Below are positions 26,632-35,061 of a DNA stretch of 64,000 bases, one piece after another. Under the pieces are notes generated by a model that was not told where the DNA came from, made no database searches, and was given only the letters and a program-made list of their open reading frames with translations. A program made the translations under genes and the position numbers. Location of the stretch: the NCBI GenBank assembly GCA_963742535.1, contig CAVUMC010000002.1, positions 2,108,001-2,172,000 on the forward strand, read 5' to 3'. The DNA comes from VRUE01 sp963742535. GTDB lineage: Bacteria > Actinomycetota > Thermoleophilia > Solirubrobacterales > 70-9. Positions within the stretch are counted from its first letter, which is position 1. Each line of letters opens with the position of its first letter.

Positions 26632-26743
26632 CGGTAATCCCGACAGGGGTGGAGCGTCTTGTACTTTTTTCGCGCTTAGCTTCGCGCCAGCCACCGACGC
26701 AACTCCGAAAAAAGTTAAGCGAAACCCCTCTCGGGATTACCGC
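26631..26743. repeat. Inverted repeat between convergent genes, 20-bp arms
   Basis: GCGGTAATCCCGACAGGGGT (26631-26650) is matched by its reverse complement at 26724-26743 with a single mismatch. Inside, ACTTTTTTCG and CGAAAAAAGT also pair. The whole spans the gap between the glycosyltransferase and amidase genes and includes both 3-prime ends. A bidirectional terminator is the simplest reading. Confidence 0.75.
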
Positions 26744-28153
26744 TCACTCCGGCCGCGGCCACCCACCCTCGGCCCGCTCAACCTGCCCCGCGAGCGAGAG
26801 CAGCGTCGCCTCATCATTTTCGCGCCCGAGCAGCTGGGCGCCGATCGGCAGGCCGGTGTCGGTGAGGCCGGCGGGGACGCTGATCCCGGGCCAGCCGACC
26901 ACGTTCCAGGCGAAGGCGAAGGGACAGGTGGCGCTGGCCGTGTTGCCGGTCTTCCAGTAGCCGCGGCCCTCGAGGGCGCCAATGCGGGGGGCGGGCCTCG
27001 CCGTGGTCGGGGTGAGGACGACGTCGCAGCGCTCGAAGACGCGGCCGACGCGGCGCCGCATCGCCGGCTCTCCGGCGCGGGCGAGGCGCAGCGGCGGGCC
27101 CGAAAGCGCCTTGCCGATGCGGGCCGCGGCGCGGGTGCGTGGCTCGAGGCTGCCGCGGTCTTCGCCATGGGCGGCGAGCCATTCCTCGACCGCGGCCTCA
27201 CCGCGGGCGACGATGGCCGGACCGACCAGGCCGTAGTCGGGGTCGACCCGGACGATCTCGTGACCGAGCCCAGCGAGCCGCTCGGCGAAGCCCTCGATTG
27301 CCTCGCGGTGCTCGTCGTGCACCGCGCTGGGCACGCCGAAAGGAGTGGCGAAGGAGACGGCGATGCGCAGTCGTCCCGGCTCGCGGGCGGCGGCGTCGGA
27401 GAACGATTCCACGGGGGGGACGGGCTTGTGCAGGTCGGCGGGGACATTGCCGTGGACGGCGTCGAGCAGCAGGGCGGCGTCGGCGGTCGACCGCGCCAGC
27501 GGCCCGAAGACGCTGAGGCCGTTGAAGGACTCGGCGTCGGGCCAGGTCGAGATGCGGCCGCGTTGGGGCTTGAGCCCGATCAGGCCGGTCCAGGCGGCAG
27601 GGATGCGGATCGAGCCGGCGCCGTCGGAGCCGATTGCGGCCGGGACGATCCCGGCCGCGACCGCCGCCGCCGCCCCGCCACTGGAGCCGCCGGGCGTGTG
27701 GTCGAGGTTCCAGGGGTTGCGGGTGGCTCCGTGCAGGGGAGTCTCGGTGAAGTGCCAGAGGCCGACCTCGGGCGCGTGTGTCTTGCCGATCACGATCGCG
27801 CCCGCCTCGCGCAATCGGCGCACGGCCTCGGCATCGCGTACGGCCGCCCGGCCGCCGCCGCAACCGAAGGGGGTGGTGTGACCGCCGAGGTCGACGTCGT
27901 CCTTGATCGCCACCGGAACGCCCAGTAGCGGGGCACGCTCACCGGCTTGGAGCCGACGGTCGGCCTCGTCGGCGGCTTCGAGGGCCTCTTCGGCGCAGAT
28001 CACCCGGAAGGCGTTGAGGGTGTCCTGGCTCGCCGCGGCCAGCGCCACGGCCTCGGCCACCAGATCGCGCGACGCGACCTCTCCAGCCTGAAGCTGCTTC
28101 GCCTGCTCCTGCAGGCCTGCGCCCGCGGTCGTACCTCTAGTCATCGTCGCCAT
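26744..28153 (-). CDS. Amidase-signature-family amidase
   Basis: The 469-residue protein carries the amidase signature: catalytic lysine in GVPVAIKDDVDL (about 83), cis-serine in GGSSGGAAAAVAAG (about 160) and nucleophile serine in GSDGAGSIRIPAAW (about 180). The C-terminal FAFAWNVVGWPGISVPAGL and LPIGAQLLG are also typical. It hydrolyses a carboxamide to acid and ammonia; the substrate is unknown. The ATG at 28153 has a good ribosome-binding site (GAGGAG). A TetR gene is divergent with a palindrome between, so expression is probably ligand-induced. Confidence 0.92.
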   Translation of the reverse strand: MATMTRGTTAGAGLQEQAKQLQAGEVASRDLVAEAVALAAASQDTLNAFRVICAEEALEAADEADRRLQAGERAPLLGVPVAIKDDVDLGGHTTPFGCGGGRAAVRDAEAVRRLREAGAIVIGKTHAPEVGLWHFTETPLHGATRNPWNLDHTPGGSSGGAAAAVAAGIVPAAIGSDGAGSIRIPAAWTGLIGLKPQRGRISTWPDAESFNGLSVFGPLARSTADAALLLDAVHGNVPADLHKPVPPVESFSDAAAREPGRLRIAVSFATPFGVPSAVHDEHREAIEGFAERLAGLGHEIVRVDPDYGLVGPAIVARGEAAVEEWLAAHGEDRGSLEPRTRAAARIGKALSGPPLRLARAGEPAMRRRVGRVFERCDVVLTPTTARPAPRIGALEGRGYWKTGNTASATCPFAFAWNVVGWPGISVPAGLTDTGLPIGAQLLGRENDEATLLSLAGQVERAEGGWPRPE

Positions 28154-28180
28154 CGGTGTCTCCTCGCCCGGAAAATTGTT

Positions 28181-28196
28181 GTTCGTTCGAACGAAC
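28181..28196. promoter_or_regulatory. TetR-type operator, 16-bp palindrome
   Basis: GTTCGTTCGAACGAAC is a perfect palindrome in the 72-base gap between the divergent amidase and TetR genes. Its size and position fit the binding site of the adjacent regulator, controlling both genes. Confidence 0.7.
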
Positions 28197-28225
28197 GATA
28201 AGCGAAATGGATAGGCTGACGCTTC

Positions 28226-28795
28226 TTGGCCACTGTCACCACCTCCGATACTCGCGAGCGGATCCTCCGCGCCACGGTCGAGCTGATCGGCACGGAGGGG
28301 GTTCCCGCCGTCACCAATCGCCGCGTCGCCGGTGCCGCCGGCGTCGCGCTCGGTTCGCTCACCTATCACTTCCCCAGTCAGGTGGACCTGTTGCGGGAGA
28401 GCCTGCTGCTCTACGTCGGCGAGGAAGTGGCCAAGCAGGAGGAGATCGCTGCCGAGCTGCGCCGCAGCGAACCGAGCGTCGAGCAGATCGCGGCTGAAGT
28501 CCAGCGCGTGGTCGAGGAGTCGACCAACCGGATCCAGCAGCTGGCCGAGATCGAGCTGCACCTGCAAGCGGCGCGTGACCCAGCCCTGCGCGAGGCTTCA
28601 GTGCGCTGCTTTGAGGCCTACGAAGGCGTGGCCGCGGCGGCTCTGGAGATGCTCGAGGTGCCCGACGGCGCCCGCCACGCGCGCACGATCGTGGCGCTGA
28701 TGTACGGGATGGGGCTGCGCCGCCTCGGCACCGGCGAGGACGCCTCCGGGGTCGCCGAGAGCCTGCTCACGGTGATGCGGGGGATCGCGCCCTGA
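28226..28795 (+). CDS. TetR-family transcriptional regulator
   Basis: The 189-residue protein has an N-terminal helix-turn-helix (ERILRATVELIGTEGVPAVTNRRVAGAAGVALGSLTYHFPSQ in two halves, residues 10-52) and a ligand-binding helical C-terminus. It probably represses itself and the divergent amidase through the palindrome at 28181. The start codon is TTG without a clear ribosome-binding site; a few residues either way are possible. The TGA stop overlaps the apparent CTG start of glycerol kinase. Confidence 0.88.
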   Translation: MATVTTSDTRERILRATVELIGTEGVPAVTNRRVAGAAGVALGSLTYHFPSQVDLLRESLLLYVGEEVAKQEEIAAELRRSEPSVEQIAAEVQRVVEESTNRIQQLAEIELHLQAARDPALREASVRCFEAYEGVAAAALEMLEVPDGARHARTIVALMYGMGLRRLGTGEDASGVAESLLTVMRGIAP

Positions 28796-30258
28796 TCCTG
28801 GCGATTGACCAGGGGACGACGGGGACCACCTGTCTCGTCTTCGACACCGAGGGAAAAGTCGTTGGCCAGGCTTATTCGGAGTTCGAACAGCACTTCCCGC
28901 GGCCGGGCTGGATCGAGCACGACCCAGCCGAAATTTGGGACGTGACCCGGCGGGTCGCGATGGGGGCGATCGTCGACGCCGGCATCCTCGGCAGCGAACT
29001 CGACGCGATCGGGATCACCAACCAGCGCGAGACCGTCGTCGCCTGGGACCCACGCACTGGCGAGCCCCTGCACAGGGCGCTGGTCTGGCAGGACCGGCGC
29101 ACGGCGGATCGCTGCGCTGAGCTGCGCGCTGCCGGACACGAGCCGCTGGTCCGCGAACGCACCGGGCTCGTCATCGACCCCTATTTCTCGGCGACCAAGA
29201 TCGAGTGGCTGTTGCGCAACGCCGAGGGGATGGACCGGGCCGTCTTCGGCACGATCGATTCCTGGCTCCTCTTCAAGCTCACTGGCCGCCACGCGACCGA
29301 TCACACCAACGCCTCGCGCACGATGCTCTTCGATATCCGTCGCCGCGCCTGGGACGAGGAGCTCTGTGCGCTGCTTGGCATCGACCCCGAACGGTTGCCC
29401 GAGGCGCTGCCTTCAGTCCACGTCTACGGCACCACCTCGGAGTTCGGCGGCGAGGTGCCGGTGGCGGGGATTGCCGGCGACCAGCAGGCGGCCCTCTTCG
29501 GCCAGGCCTGCCACAGCGCCGGCACGGCAAAGAACACCTACGGGACCGGCAGCTTCGTCCTCCTCCACACCGGCACCGAGGCACCCGGGCCAGGGGACGG
29601 CTTGTTGGCGACGATGGCCTGCGGGACGAACGAGGAGCCCGCCTACGCGCTCGAGGCCTCGATCTTCGTCACCGGTGCCGCCGTGCAGTGGTTGCGCGAC
29701 GGCCTCGGCGTGATCGACCGAGCCGAGCAGAGCGAGGAGCTCGCTGCCTCGCTGGCGAGCAACGACGGCGTCTACTTCGTGCCCGCCCTGACCGGACTTG
29801 GCTCGCCGCATTGGGATCCCTACGCGCGCGGCACGATCGTTGGCCTCACCCGCGGCAGCGGTCGCGCGCATCTGGCGCGGGCGGCGCTGGAGGCGATCGC
29901 TTTCCAGACCGTCGACGCGGTGCGGGCCCAAGAGGAGGTGGCCGGCGAGCGCCTCACCGTGCTCAAGGCCGACGGTGGCGCCGTCACCAACCGCTGGCTG
30001 ATGCAGTTTCAGGCCGACGCCCTCGGGTGTGAAGTGATCGTGCCGGAGGTGACGGAGACGACTGCGCTCGGAGCCGCCTATCTGGCCGGGGTCGCGACCG
30101 AGCGTTGGAGCCTCGACCAGGTGGCGCAGATGTGGCGCGAGTCGGCCCGTTACGAGCCGACAATGGGCGAGGACGAGCGGGCGGCGTTGCTGGCTGATTG
30201 GCACCGCGCGATTGAGCGGGCGCGGGGCTGGGCCGAGCCGGTCGGCGAGGGCGCGTAA
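28792..30258 (+). CDS. glpK: Glycerol kinase, apparent CTG start
   Basis: From CTG at 28792 the product is 488 residues, near the usual 500, and begins (M)ILAIDQGTTGTTCLVFDTEG, the phosphate-binding motif of FGGY kinases. Later signatures: ITNQRETVVAWD, LVWQDRRTADRC with the glycerol-binding Asp region, FGTIDSWLLFKLTG, GIAGDQQAALFGQ with the catalytic Asp, and TYGTGSF. It makes glycerol-3-phosphate in the cytosol. No ATG, GTG or TTG is available to restore the N-terminus; the first is GTG at 28942, which would remove 50 essential residues. CTG overlaps the TetR stop as CTGA and is preceded by GGGGGA. Confidence 0.9.
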   Translation: MILAIDQGTTGTTCLVFDTEGKVVGQAYSEFEQHFPRPGWIEHDPAEIWDVTRRVAMGAIVDAGILGSELDAIGITNQRETVVAWDPRTGEPLHRALVWQDRRTADRCAELRAAGHEPLVRERTGLVIDPYFSATKIEWLLRNAEGMDRAVFGTIDSWLLFKLTGRHATDHTNASRTMLFDIRRRAWDEELCALLGIDPERLPEALPSVHVYGTTSEFGGEVPVAGIAGDQQAALFGQACHSAGTAKNTYGTGSFVLLHTGTEAPGPGDGLLATMACGTNEEPAYALEASIFVTGAAVQWLRDGLGVIDRAEQSEELAASLASNDGVYFVPALTGLGSPHWDPYARGTIVGLTRGSGRAHLARAALEAIAFQTVDAVRAQEEVAGERLTVLKADGGAVTNRWLMQFQADALGCEVIVPEVTETTALGAAYLAGVATERWSLDQVAQMWRESARYEPTMGEDERAALLADWHRAIERARGWAEPVGEGA

Positions 30259-30313
30259 CCGCACCTGTGGGTGGGGGTACGCGTAGCGACGGCCGGGAAG
30301 GCCGCGCTCGCCT

Positions 30314-31018
30314 ATGTCTGAGATGAAGCCACAGGTCTACAGGGACGAACGTCCCGCCGAGTACTTCGACCAGTTCCACACGTCCGCGCGCAAGGGCGTG
30401 GGCTGGACCTACCCCTTGGTCCGCGGCATCGTCTCACTGCCGACCCTGCTGCTCTACCGCGTGCGGGCGATCGGGGTCAAGAACGTTCCCCGGACCGGCG
30501 CCCTCATCCTCGCGCCGAATCACTTCAGTCAGATGGACCACTTCTTCGTCGGCCTTTACCTGCGACGCAAGGTGCGCTTCATGGCCAAGTCGCAGATGTT
30601 CGGCCCACCCGTGCTCACTTACATCTACAAGCACGGCGGCGTTTTCCCGGTGCGACGCGGTCACCACGACGAGAAGTCGATCGAGACCGCGCTGACGATC
30701 CTCGGGCAAGGGGAGATGCTGCTCGTCTACGCCGAGGGCGGTCGCTCACGCAACGGCAAGCTGAAAGAGGTCAAGCCGGGGATCGGTCGCATCGCGCTCG
30801 AATCTGGCGCCCCGATCGTCCCCGTCGCGATCCACGGCTCGGCCAAGGTGCGGCGCTGGAAGCGGCTCAGCTTCCCCAAGATCACCGTCCAGTTCGGCGA
30901 GCCGCTCTCCTTCCCGACCGAGGCGACGCCGGGTCGTGAGCGCCAGCTCGAGGTGGCGAATGAGATCTTCGCGCCGGTACGGGAGATGTACGAGAAGCTC
31001 GCGGCCGGGAAGGCCTGA
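30314..31018 (+). CDS. 1-acyl-glycerol-3-phosphate acyltransferase (PlsC-like)
   Basis: The 234-residue protein has the acyltransferase blocks: NHFSQMDHFF (NHxxxxD, about 71-80), then VFPVRRGHHDEKSI, YAEGGRSRNG in place of the usual EGTRS (about 140), and APIVPVAIHG (about 173). It should acylate lysophosphatidate or a related acceptor in membrane lipid synthesis. The gene follows glpK, which provides glycerol-3-phosphate, so the two may form one lipid-related unit with a 55-base gap. Confidence 0.88.
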   Translation: MSEMKPQVYRDERPAEYFDQFHTSARKGVGWTYPLVRGIVSLPTLLLYRVRAIGVKNVPRTGALILAPNHFSQMDHFFVGLYLRRKVRFMAKSQMFGPPVLTYIYKHGGVFPVRRGHHDEKSIETALTILGQGEMLLVYAEGGRSRNGKLKEVKPGIGRIALESGAPIVPVAIHGSAKVRRWKRLSFPKITVQFGEPLSFPTEATPGRERQLEVANEIFAPVREMYEKLAAGKA

Positions 31019-31024
31019 GCTCCC

Positions 31025-31936
31025 CTACTCGTAGCGAGCGTCGAGCCCGGCGAGGAACTCCGGGTCGTGGCCCGGGGTGACGATCGCGTCGGGGTATTGG
31101 CGCTTGAACAGCTTCAGCTCCTGCAGCGAGCGCTTGTAGTTGTGCTCGTCGAAGGGGCGGGGCGCGAGCGGCGCGTCGCCGTCGAGCTGTGCCGCGGTGT
31201 AGGTGGCGTCGCCGCCGATCACGAAGTCGCGCTTGGCGAGGTGGGCGATCACCGAGATGTGGCCGGCGCTGTGCCCCGGCGTGTAGGCGAGGCGCAGCGA
31301 GCCGTCGCCGAAGAGGTCGAAGGTGCGGCCGAAGCTTGAGTAGGAGTCAATGCCGCCGCGGTCGAAGTCGATCGTGCGGTAATCGAAGGCGTAGTCGAAG
31401 TGAACGCGGCGGTAACCGTTGAGCAGGGGCCGCGGGCCGGTGGCGGCGGACTCCCACTCCTTTTCGCTGAGCACGAAGGTCGATTTGGGGAACTCGGAGA
31501 TCGCCGAGGTGTGGTCGATGTGCATGTGGGTCATCACCACGATCGGGATCTCGCCGGGGTCGAGACCGCGCTCGCGCAGCTGTGACGGCACGTCCTTGCC
31601 GCTCTCCAGCGCGGGGTGGCCGACACGCACGCCCATGCCGCCGAAGTTCTCCTTGCCGTCGGTGGCGATCGAAGGATGCAGGCCGGTGTCGACGAGGATC
31701 GCGCCGGCGCTGGGGTGGCGGATCAGGTAGGCCGGGCAGGGGACCGTGGCCGCCGGGTTGCCGCTGAGCAGGGCGCGCAGCAACTTCAGCGTCTCGAGGT
31801 GACCGCCCGGGCGTTCCATCATCGTTCGCGGCCAGGTGACGGTGCCGGCGAGGATCGGTTCGACCACCACGGTCGCACCGGGGGTGCCGCCGGCAAGCGG
31901 CTCGTGCAGGGGTTTTGGCTCTACGCGGACCTTCAT
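31025..31936 (-). CDS. Metallo-beta-lactamase-fold hydrolase, AHL-lactonase-like
   Basis: The 303-residue protein shows the dinuclear zinc motif THMHIDHTSA (HxHxDH, about 136-141), a further His in YTPGHSAGHISV (about 219), Asp in VIGGDATYTAA (about 241) and His in VTPGHDPEF near the C-terminus. The layout matches N-acyl-homoserine lactonase-type members, where an ester ring is opened, but many substrates are known for this fold. It is cytosolic and divergent from the PECR-like SDR gene with a 45-base gap. Confidence 0.85.
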   Translation of the reverse strand: MKVRVEPKPLHEPLAGGTPGATVVVEPILAGTVTWPRTMMERPGGHLETLKLLRALLSGNPAATVPCPAYLIRHPSAGAILVDTGLHPSIATDGKENFGGMGVRVGHPALESGKDVPSQLRERGLDPGEIPIVVMTHMHIDHTSAISEFPKSTFVLSEKEWESAATGPRPLLNGYRRVHFDYAFDYRTIDFDRGGIDSYSSFGRTFDLFGDGSLRLAYTPGHSAGHISVIAHLAKRDFVIGGDATYTAAQLDGDAPLAPRPFDEHNYKRSLQELKLFKRQYPDAIVTPGHDPEFLAGLDARYE

Positions 31937-31981
31937 GCCGGTCAGGTTACGGTGAGTAAGCGTCTATAGGCTGCCGGGTCG

Positions 31982-32839
31982 ATGACTGAAAGCCCGCATT
32001 CGCGCATCTTCAGAGAGGGTCTGCTCGACGGCCAGGTCTGCGTTGTCTCCGGCGCCGGCAGTGGACTCGGCCGCGAGACTGCCCTCGAGCTGGCGCGTCT
32101 CGGCGCTGTCGTGGTCGGCTGCGGGCGGCGTGAGGAGCCGCTGGTTGAGACCGCCGAGCTGGCTGCGGGCCTAGCGGGGACCTTCGAGCATGAGGCGATC
32201 GACATCCGCGAGGAGGAGGCGGTCGACGGTTTTTTCGACGGCCTGCTCGAGCGTCACGAGCGCGTCGACGTCCTGGTCAACAACGCCGGTGGCCAGTTTC
32301 TCGCGCCGGCCGAGTCGATCACGCCGAAAGGCTTCCGCACGGTGATCGAGCTGAACGTGCAGGGCACCTGGCTGATGACCCACGCGGCGGCGACCAAGTC
32401 CTTCATTCCGCAGGGCGGCGGCAAGGTGCTCAGCGTCACCCTCTCCCCTCACAACGGCATGCCGGGAATGGTCCACTCAGGCGCCGCGCGGGCGGCGGTG
32501 GAGAACATGATGCGCACGCTGGCCGTCGAGTGGGCCCGCTTCGGGATCAAGACCTGCGCCCTGGCGGCGGGCCAGTTCGCCACCGAGACGCTGCTGACCA
32601 AGTATCCGCAGGTCGTCGTCGACAACCTCGAGCGCTCGATCCCGATCGGCCGCGCCGGCAAAGCCGAGGAGATGGCCTGGCTGGTCGCCTACCTCGCTTC
32701 GCCCGCAGGTGACTTCGTCTCCGGCACCACGATCACCATCGACGGCGCCCGCGACAACTGGGCCGGGCCGTGGCCTCCTGAAGCGATCGCCAGCGAGTCC
32801 GGCGACCCGGTCGCCGAGGAGCGGCGCCCGAAGAGCTAA
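31982..32839 (+). CDS. SDR-family enoyl-CoA reductase-like oxidoreductase
   Basis: The 285-residue protein has the SDR cofactor loop SGAGSGLGRETALELARLG (about 24-42) and NNAG at about 101. The active-site segment reads PGMVHSGAARAAVENMMRTL: the Tyr of the normal YxxxK is replaced. This H-S-G-A-A-R-A form is what I recall from peroxisomal trans-2-enoyl-CoA reductase (PECR) and dienoyl-CoA reductases, which use a different catalytic set. A fatty acyl-CoA reductase role is likely. Its stop overlaps the convergent DDN-like gene by 4 bases. Confidence 0.85.
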   Translation: MTESPHSRIFREGLLDGQVCVVSGAGSGLGRETALELARLGAVVVGCGRREEPLVETAELAAGLAGTFEHEAIDIREEEAVDGFFDGLLERHERVDVLVNNAGGQFLAPAESITPKGFRTVIELNVQGTWLMTHAAATKSFIPQGGGKVLSVTLSPHNGMPGMVHSGAARAAVENMMRTLAVEWARFGIKTCALAAGQFATETLLTKYPQVVVDNLERSIPIGRAGKAEEMAWLVAYLASPAGDFVSGTTITIDGARDNWAGPWPPEAIASESGDPVAEERRPKS

Positions 32840-33255
32840 GCGCTCGTGCTGCCGGCCCGGGGCTCGAGTACGACGAGCGGGATTTCGCGGCCCTTGCTGC
32901 GGACTTGGTAGTCGGCGTAGCCGTGGTAGGACTTGACCGCGAGCGGCCAGAGGCGCTCGCGCTCCTCAGGGCTCGCGGTGCGGGCGCGAACCGGCAGGTG
33001 GTGTGAGGCGACCTGGACCGTTGTCTCGGGGTTGGCCTTGAGGTTGTGGTACCAGGCCGGGTGTTTGGGAAAGCCGCCCTTGGAAGCGACGATGACGAGG
33101 TCCTCGCCGTCCCTGAAGTAGAGCAGGGGGGAGGTGCGTTCGACGCCGCTCTTGGCTCCCTTGTGGTCGAGCAGCAGCATCTTGCCGGGGACGCCCGGGA
33201 TCTTGTGCCCGAGGCGCCCGCCGGTTGCCTTGTAGAGCGCCGTGTGGGCGCCCAT
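32836..33255 (-). CDS. Deazaflavin-dependent nitroreductase-family protein (DDN-like)
   Basis: The 139-residue protein has the split beta-barrel hallmarks of the F420-binding DDN family: GRLGHKIPGVPGKMLLLDHKGAKSG (in the N-terminal 35 residues), SPLLYFRDGEDLVIVASKGGFPKHPAWYHNL and a basic C-terminal strand. Relatives in mycobacteria reduce quinones or nitro compounds with reduced F420. Cofactor and substrate are inferred from family only. It is separated from the fabG-like gene upstream by a strong hairpin. Confidence 0.88.
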   Translation of the reverse strand: MGAHTALYKATGGRLGHKIPGVPGKMLLLDHKGAKSGVERTSPLLYFRDGEDLVIVASKGGFPKHPAWYHNLKANPETTVQVASHHLPVRARTASPEERERLWPLAVKSYHGYADYQVRSKGREIPLVVLEPRAGSTSA

Positions 33256-33258
33256 GAA

Positions 33259-33327
33259 GCGACGAGTGGCAGGCCAAATCCGATCCGCTACGTCGAGGTA
33301 GCGGGGTGGACGCCTGCCACTTGTCGC
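33259..33327. terminator. Stem-loop with 16-bp arms between same-strand genes
   Basis: GCGACGAGTGGCAGGC (33259-33274) pairs with 33312-33327 with one mismatch, and CCGCTAC/GTAGCGG form a second stem inside. The element follows the stop of the minus-strand SDR gene, so it probably ends that transcript before the DDN-like gene. Confidence 0.6.
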
Positions 33328-33335
33328 CTGGGAGT

Positions 33336-34166
33336 TCAGGTGTACATCCCCCCGAACATGCCGCCGGTGACGTTGAGCACCTGGCCGTGCACGTAGTCGG
33401 CCAGCGGTGAGCAGAGGAAGAGGACCGGGGCCGAGGCCTCCTCAGGGGTGGCGGGACGACCGAGCGGGATGATCGCCGAGGCCATCGCCCGCATCTGCTC
33501 GGGGATGCCGAGCTCGATCTTCTCGCCGCTCGGGGCGGTCATCTCGCCGCCCTGCTCCTTGGCCGCGGTGAGGCGGGTGTCGACGAAGCCGAAAGCGACC
33601 GCGTTGACGTTGATCTTGAACTGGCCCCACTCCTTGGCCAGCGTTTTGGTCAGGCCGACGACGCCCATCTTGGCCGCCGAATAGTTGACCTGGCCAGCGT
33701 TGCCCATCATCCCGGAGGTCGAGGAGGTGTTGACAATCTTGCGGAAGACCTCCACGCCTTCGTTGCGCTCTGCCTTGGCCGCCTCGCGCCAGTGGGGCGC
33801 GAGCGCGCGGGCAACGCGGAAGGGCACGATCGTGTGGATGTCGAGCATCGCCTGGAACTGCTCGTCGGTCATCTTGTGAGCGACGCTGTCCCAGGTGTAG
33901 CCGGCGTTGTTGACGCAAATATCGACCGAGCCAAAGGCATCGACCGCGGCCGCGACCAGCTTGTCGGCGGCGTCCGTCTCGGTCAGGTCGCCGGCGAAGA
34001 CCGCGGTCTCGCCGTCGATCTCGCTCGCGGTCTGCTCGGCGACGTCGGCGTCGAGGTCGTTGATCAGCACCTTGGCGCCCTCGGCGACGAACATCTCGGC
34101 GGTCGCCCGGCCGATTCCGCGCGCCGATCCGGTGACGATCGCCGCTTTCCCGTCAAGAAGTCCCAT
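33336..34166 (-). CDS. SDR-family oxidoreductase, FabG-like
   Basis: The 276-residue enzyme has TGSARGIGRATAEMF (cofactor loop, about 12-26), NNAG near 89, a catalytic Ser in VNTSSTSGMMG and the YSAAK tetrad near 162-166. It is an NAD(P)-dependent 3-oxoacyl-type reductase or 3-hydroxyacyl-CoA dehydrogenase. An insertion near residues 118-140 (REAAKAERNEGVEVF) and around 205-225 is longer than in classical FabG. A 19-bp operator-like sequence, nearly identical to one before the nitrilase-TetR operon, lies 66-84 bases upstream of the ATG, so it may be in that TetR regulon. Confidence 0.9.
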   Translation of the reverse strand: MGLLDGKAAIVTGSARGIGRATAEMFVAEGAKVLINDLDADVAEQTASEIDGETAVFAGDLTETDAADKLVAAAVDAFGSVDICVNNAGYTWDSVAHKMTDEQFQAMLDIHTIVPFRVARALAPHWREAAKAERNEGVEVFRKIVNTSSTSGMMGNAGQVNYSAAKMGVVGLTKTLAKEWGQFKINVNAVAFGFVDTRLTAAKEQGGEMTAPSGEKIELGIPEQMRAMASAIIPLGRPATPEEASAPVLFLCSPLADYVHGQVLNVTGGMFGGMYT

Positions 34167-34231
34167 CAGTCTGCTCTCTCCTTATATGGATCGTGAAAGT
34201 CGGCTGGGGAGGCTACAAGGAACGATGCGGT

Positions 34232-34250
34232 CCTGGTTGACTGGCCAGTC
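34232..34250 (-). promoter_or_regulatory. Operator-like site shared with the 59.5-kb TetR operon
   Basis: On the minus strand the site reads GACTGGCCAGTCAACCAGG, upstream of the FabG-like gene. Its first 12 bases are a perfect palindrome. It differs at one position from 59511-59529. The orientation relative to the downstream gene is the same in both places. Confidence 0.65.
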
Positions 34251-34272
34251 GGGAGCTGGATGGCCGCCCGGC

Positions 34273-35061
34273 TCAGGGCTCGGGGGAGAGGAACATCCGG
34301 TAGTCGAAGGCGACCTCGTAACCCATCGCCAGGTAGATCGGCTTGCCCATTGGCGAGGCCTGCAGGGAGGCGACGTTCCCGTCCAGCTCGAAGCCGGCAA
34401 TCGTCGCCGCGGTGGTGACCGCGCGCCCGAGGCCGCGTCCCCGCGCTTGCGTGCGGCTGCCGACCCAGTAGATGCCCGCGACCGTGTCGCTGACCATCGT
34501 CATCGCGATGCTGACCGGCTCGCCGTCGAGGTAGGCGATAAAGGCGACGACGTTTTCGGCCAGCAAGCCGGCGTGGTCGGTGTATCCGGAGAAGATCTCG
34601 GGCGGGAAGCCGATGTCGGCGTAGGACTCGATTGCGACGCGCCAGAAGTCGTCCGCCTGCTCGAGCGCCTCCAGCTTGCGCAGCTCGGCCCCCGGGATCG
34701 GGTCGGGTGGATCTGGTCGCTCCCGGAGCACCATCTCGGGCATTTCGTAGACGGCTTGGAAGCCAGCAGCCTCGGCTGCCGCCACGAGGCCGTCGTCCTC
34801 CGGCTGGCCGCCCTTCACCCAGATGCTGAAGCGGCGATCCTTCGCCGCGAAGAACTCGTTGGCGCGGGCGATGAACTCGCCGGCGTCGATTGTGTCGTCG
34901 CGGCGGAAGGCGCCGTTCGAGATCACCGGGTGGTTGGAGCTGCCGGCGCCGAAGAGCCAGCCGGGCTCGGCCTCGATTGCGGCGCCGGGGTCGAGTTCGA
35001 AGAACTGGTGTGAGCTGTCGACCAGGTTGAGGTGCGCTCGCCGCAGCTCGTCACTTGCCAA
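34273..35061 (-). CDS. GNAT-family N-acetyltransferase
   Basis: The product is 262 residues from TTG at 35061. The C-terminal half (about 145-255) is a GNAT domain with the acetyl-CoA loop SRTQARGRGLGRAVTTAA and a final strand near ASPMGKPIYLAMGYEVAFDY. The N-terminal half is a more divergent region, so it may be a two-lobed GNAT. Substrate unknown. The start is 11 bases inside the glyoxalase gene and follows GGGGG; the frame further upstream is antisense-like in composition. Confidence 0.8.
   Translation of the reverse strand: MASDELRRAHLNLVDSSHQFFELDPGAAIEAEPGWLFGAGSSNHPVISNGAFRRDDTIDAGEFIARANEFFAAKDRRFSIWVKGGQPEDDGLVAAAEAAGFQAVYEMPEMVLRERPDPPDPIPGAELRKLEALEQADDFWRVAIESYADIGFPPEIFSGYTDHAGLLAENVVAFIAYLDGEPVSIAMTMVSDTVAGIYWVGSRTQARGRGLGRAVTTAATIAGFELDGNVASLQASPMGKPIYLAMGYEVAFDYRMFLSPEP

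Noticed and set aside
26582..27928. A 448-codon open frame antisense to the amidase gene, starting in the inverted repeat.
   Set aside because: No recognisable motif; the amidase signature lies on the other strand.
30275..30280. GGGTAC before the acyltransferase gene as a SigB-type promoter.
   Set aside because: The spacing to the nearest fitting GNNT is too long.
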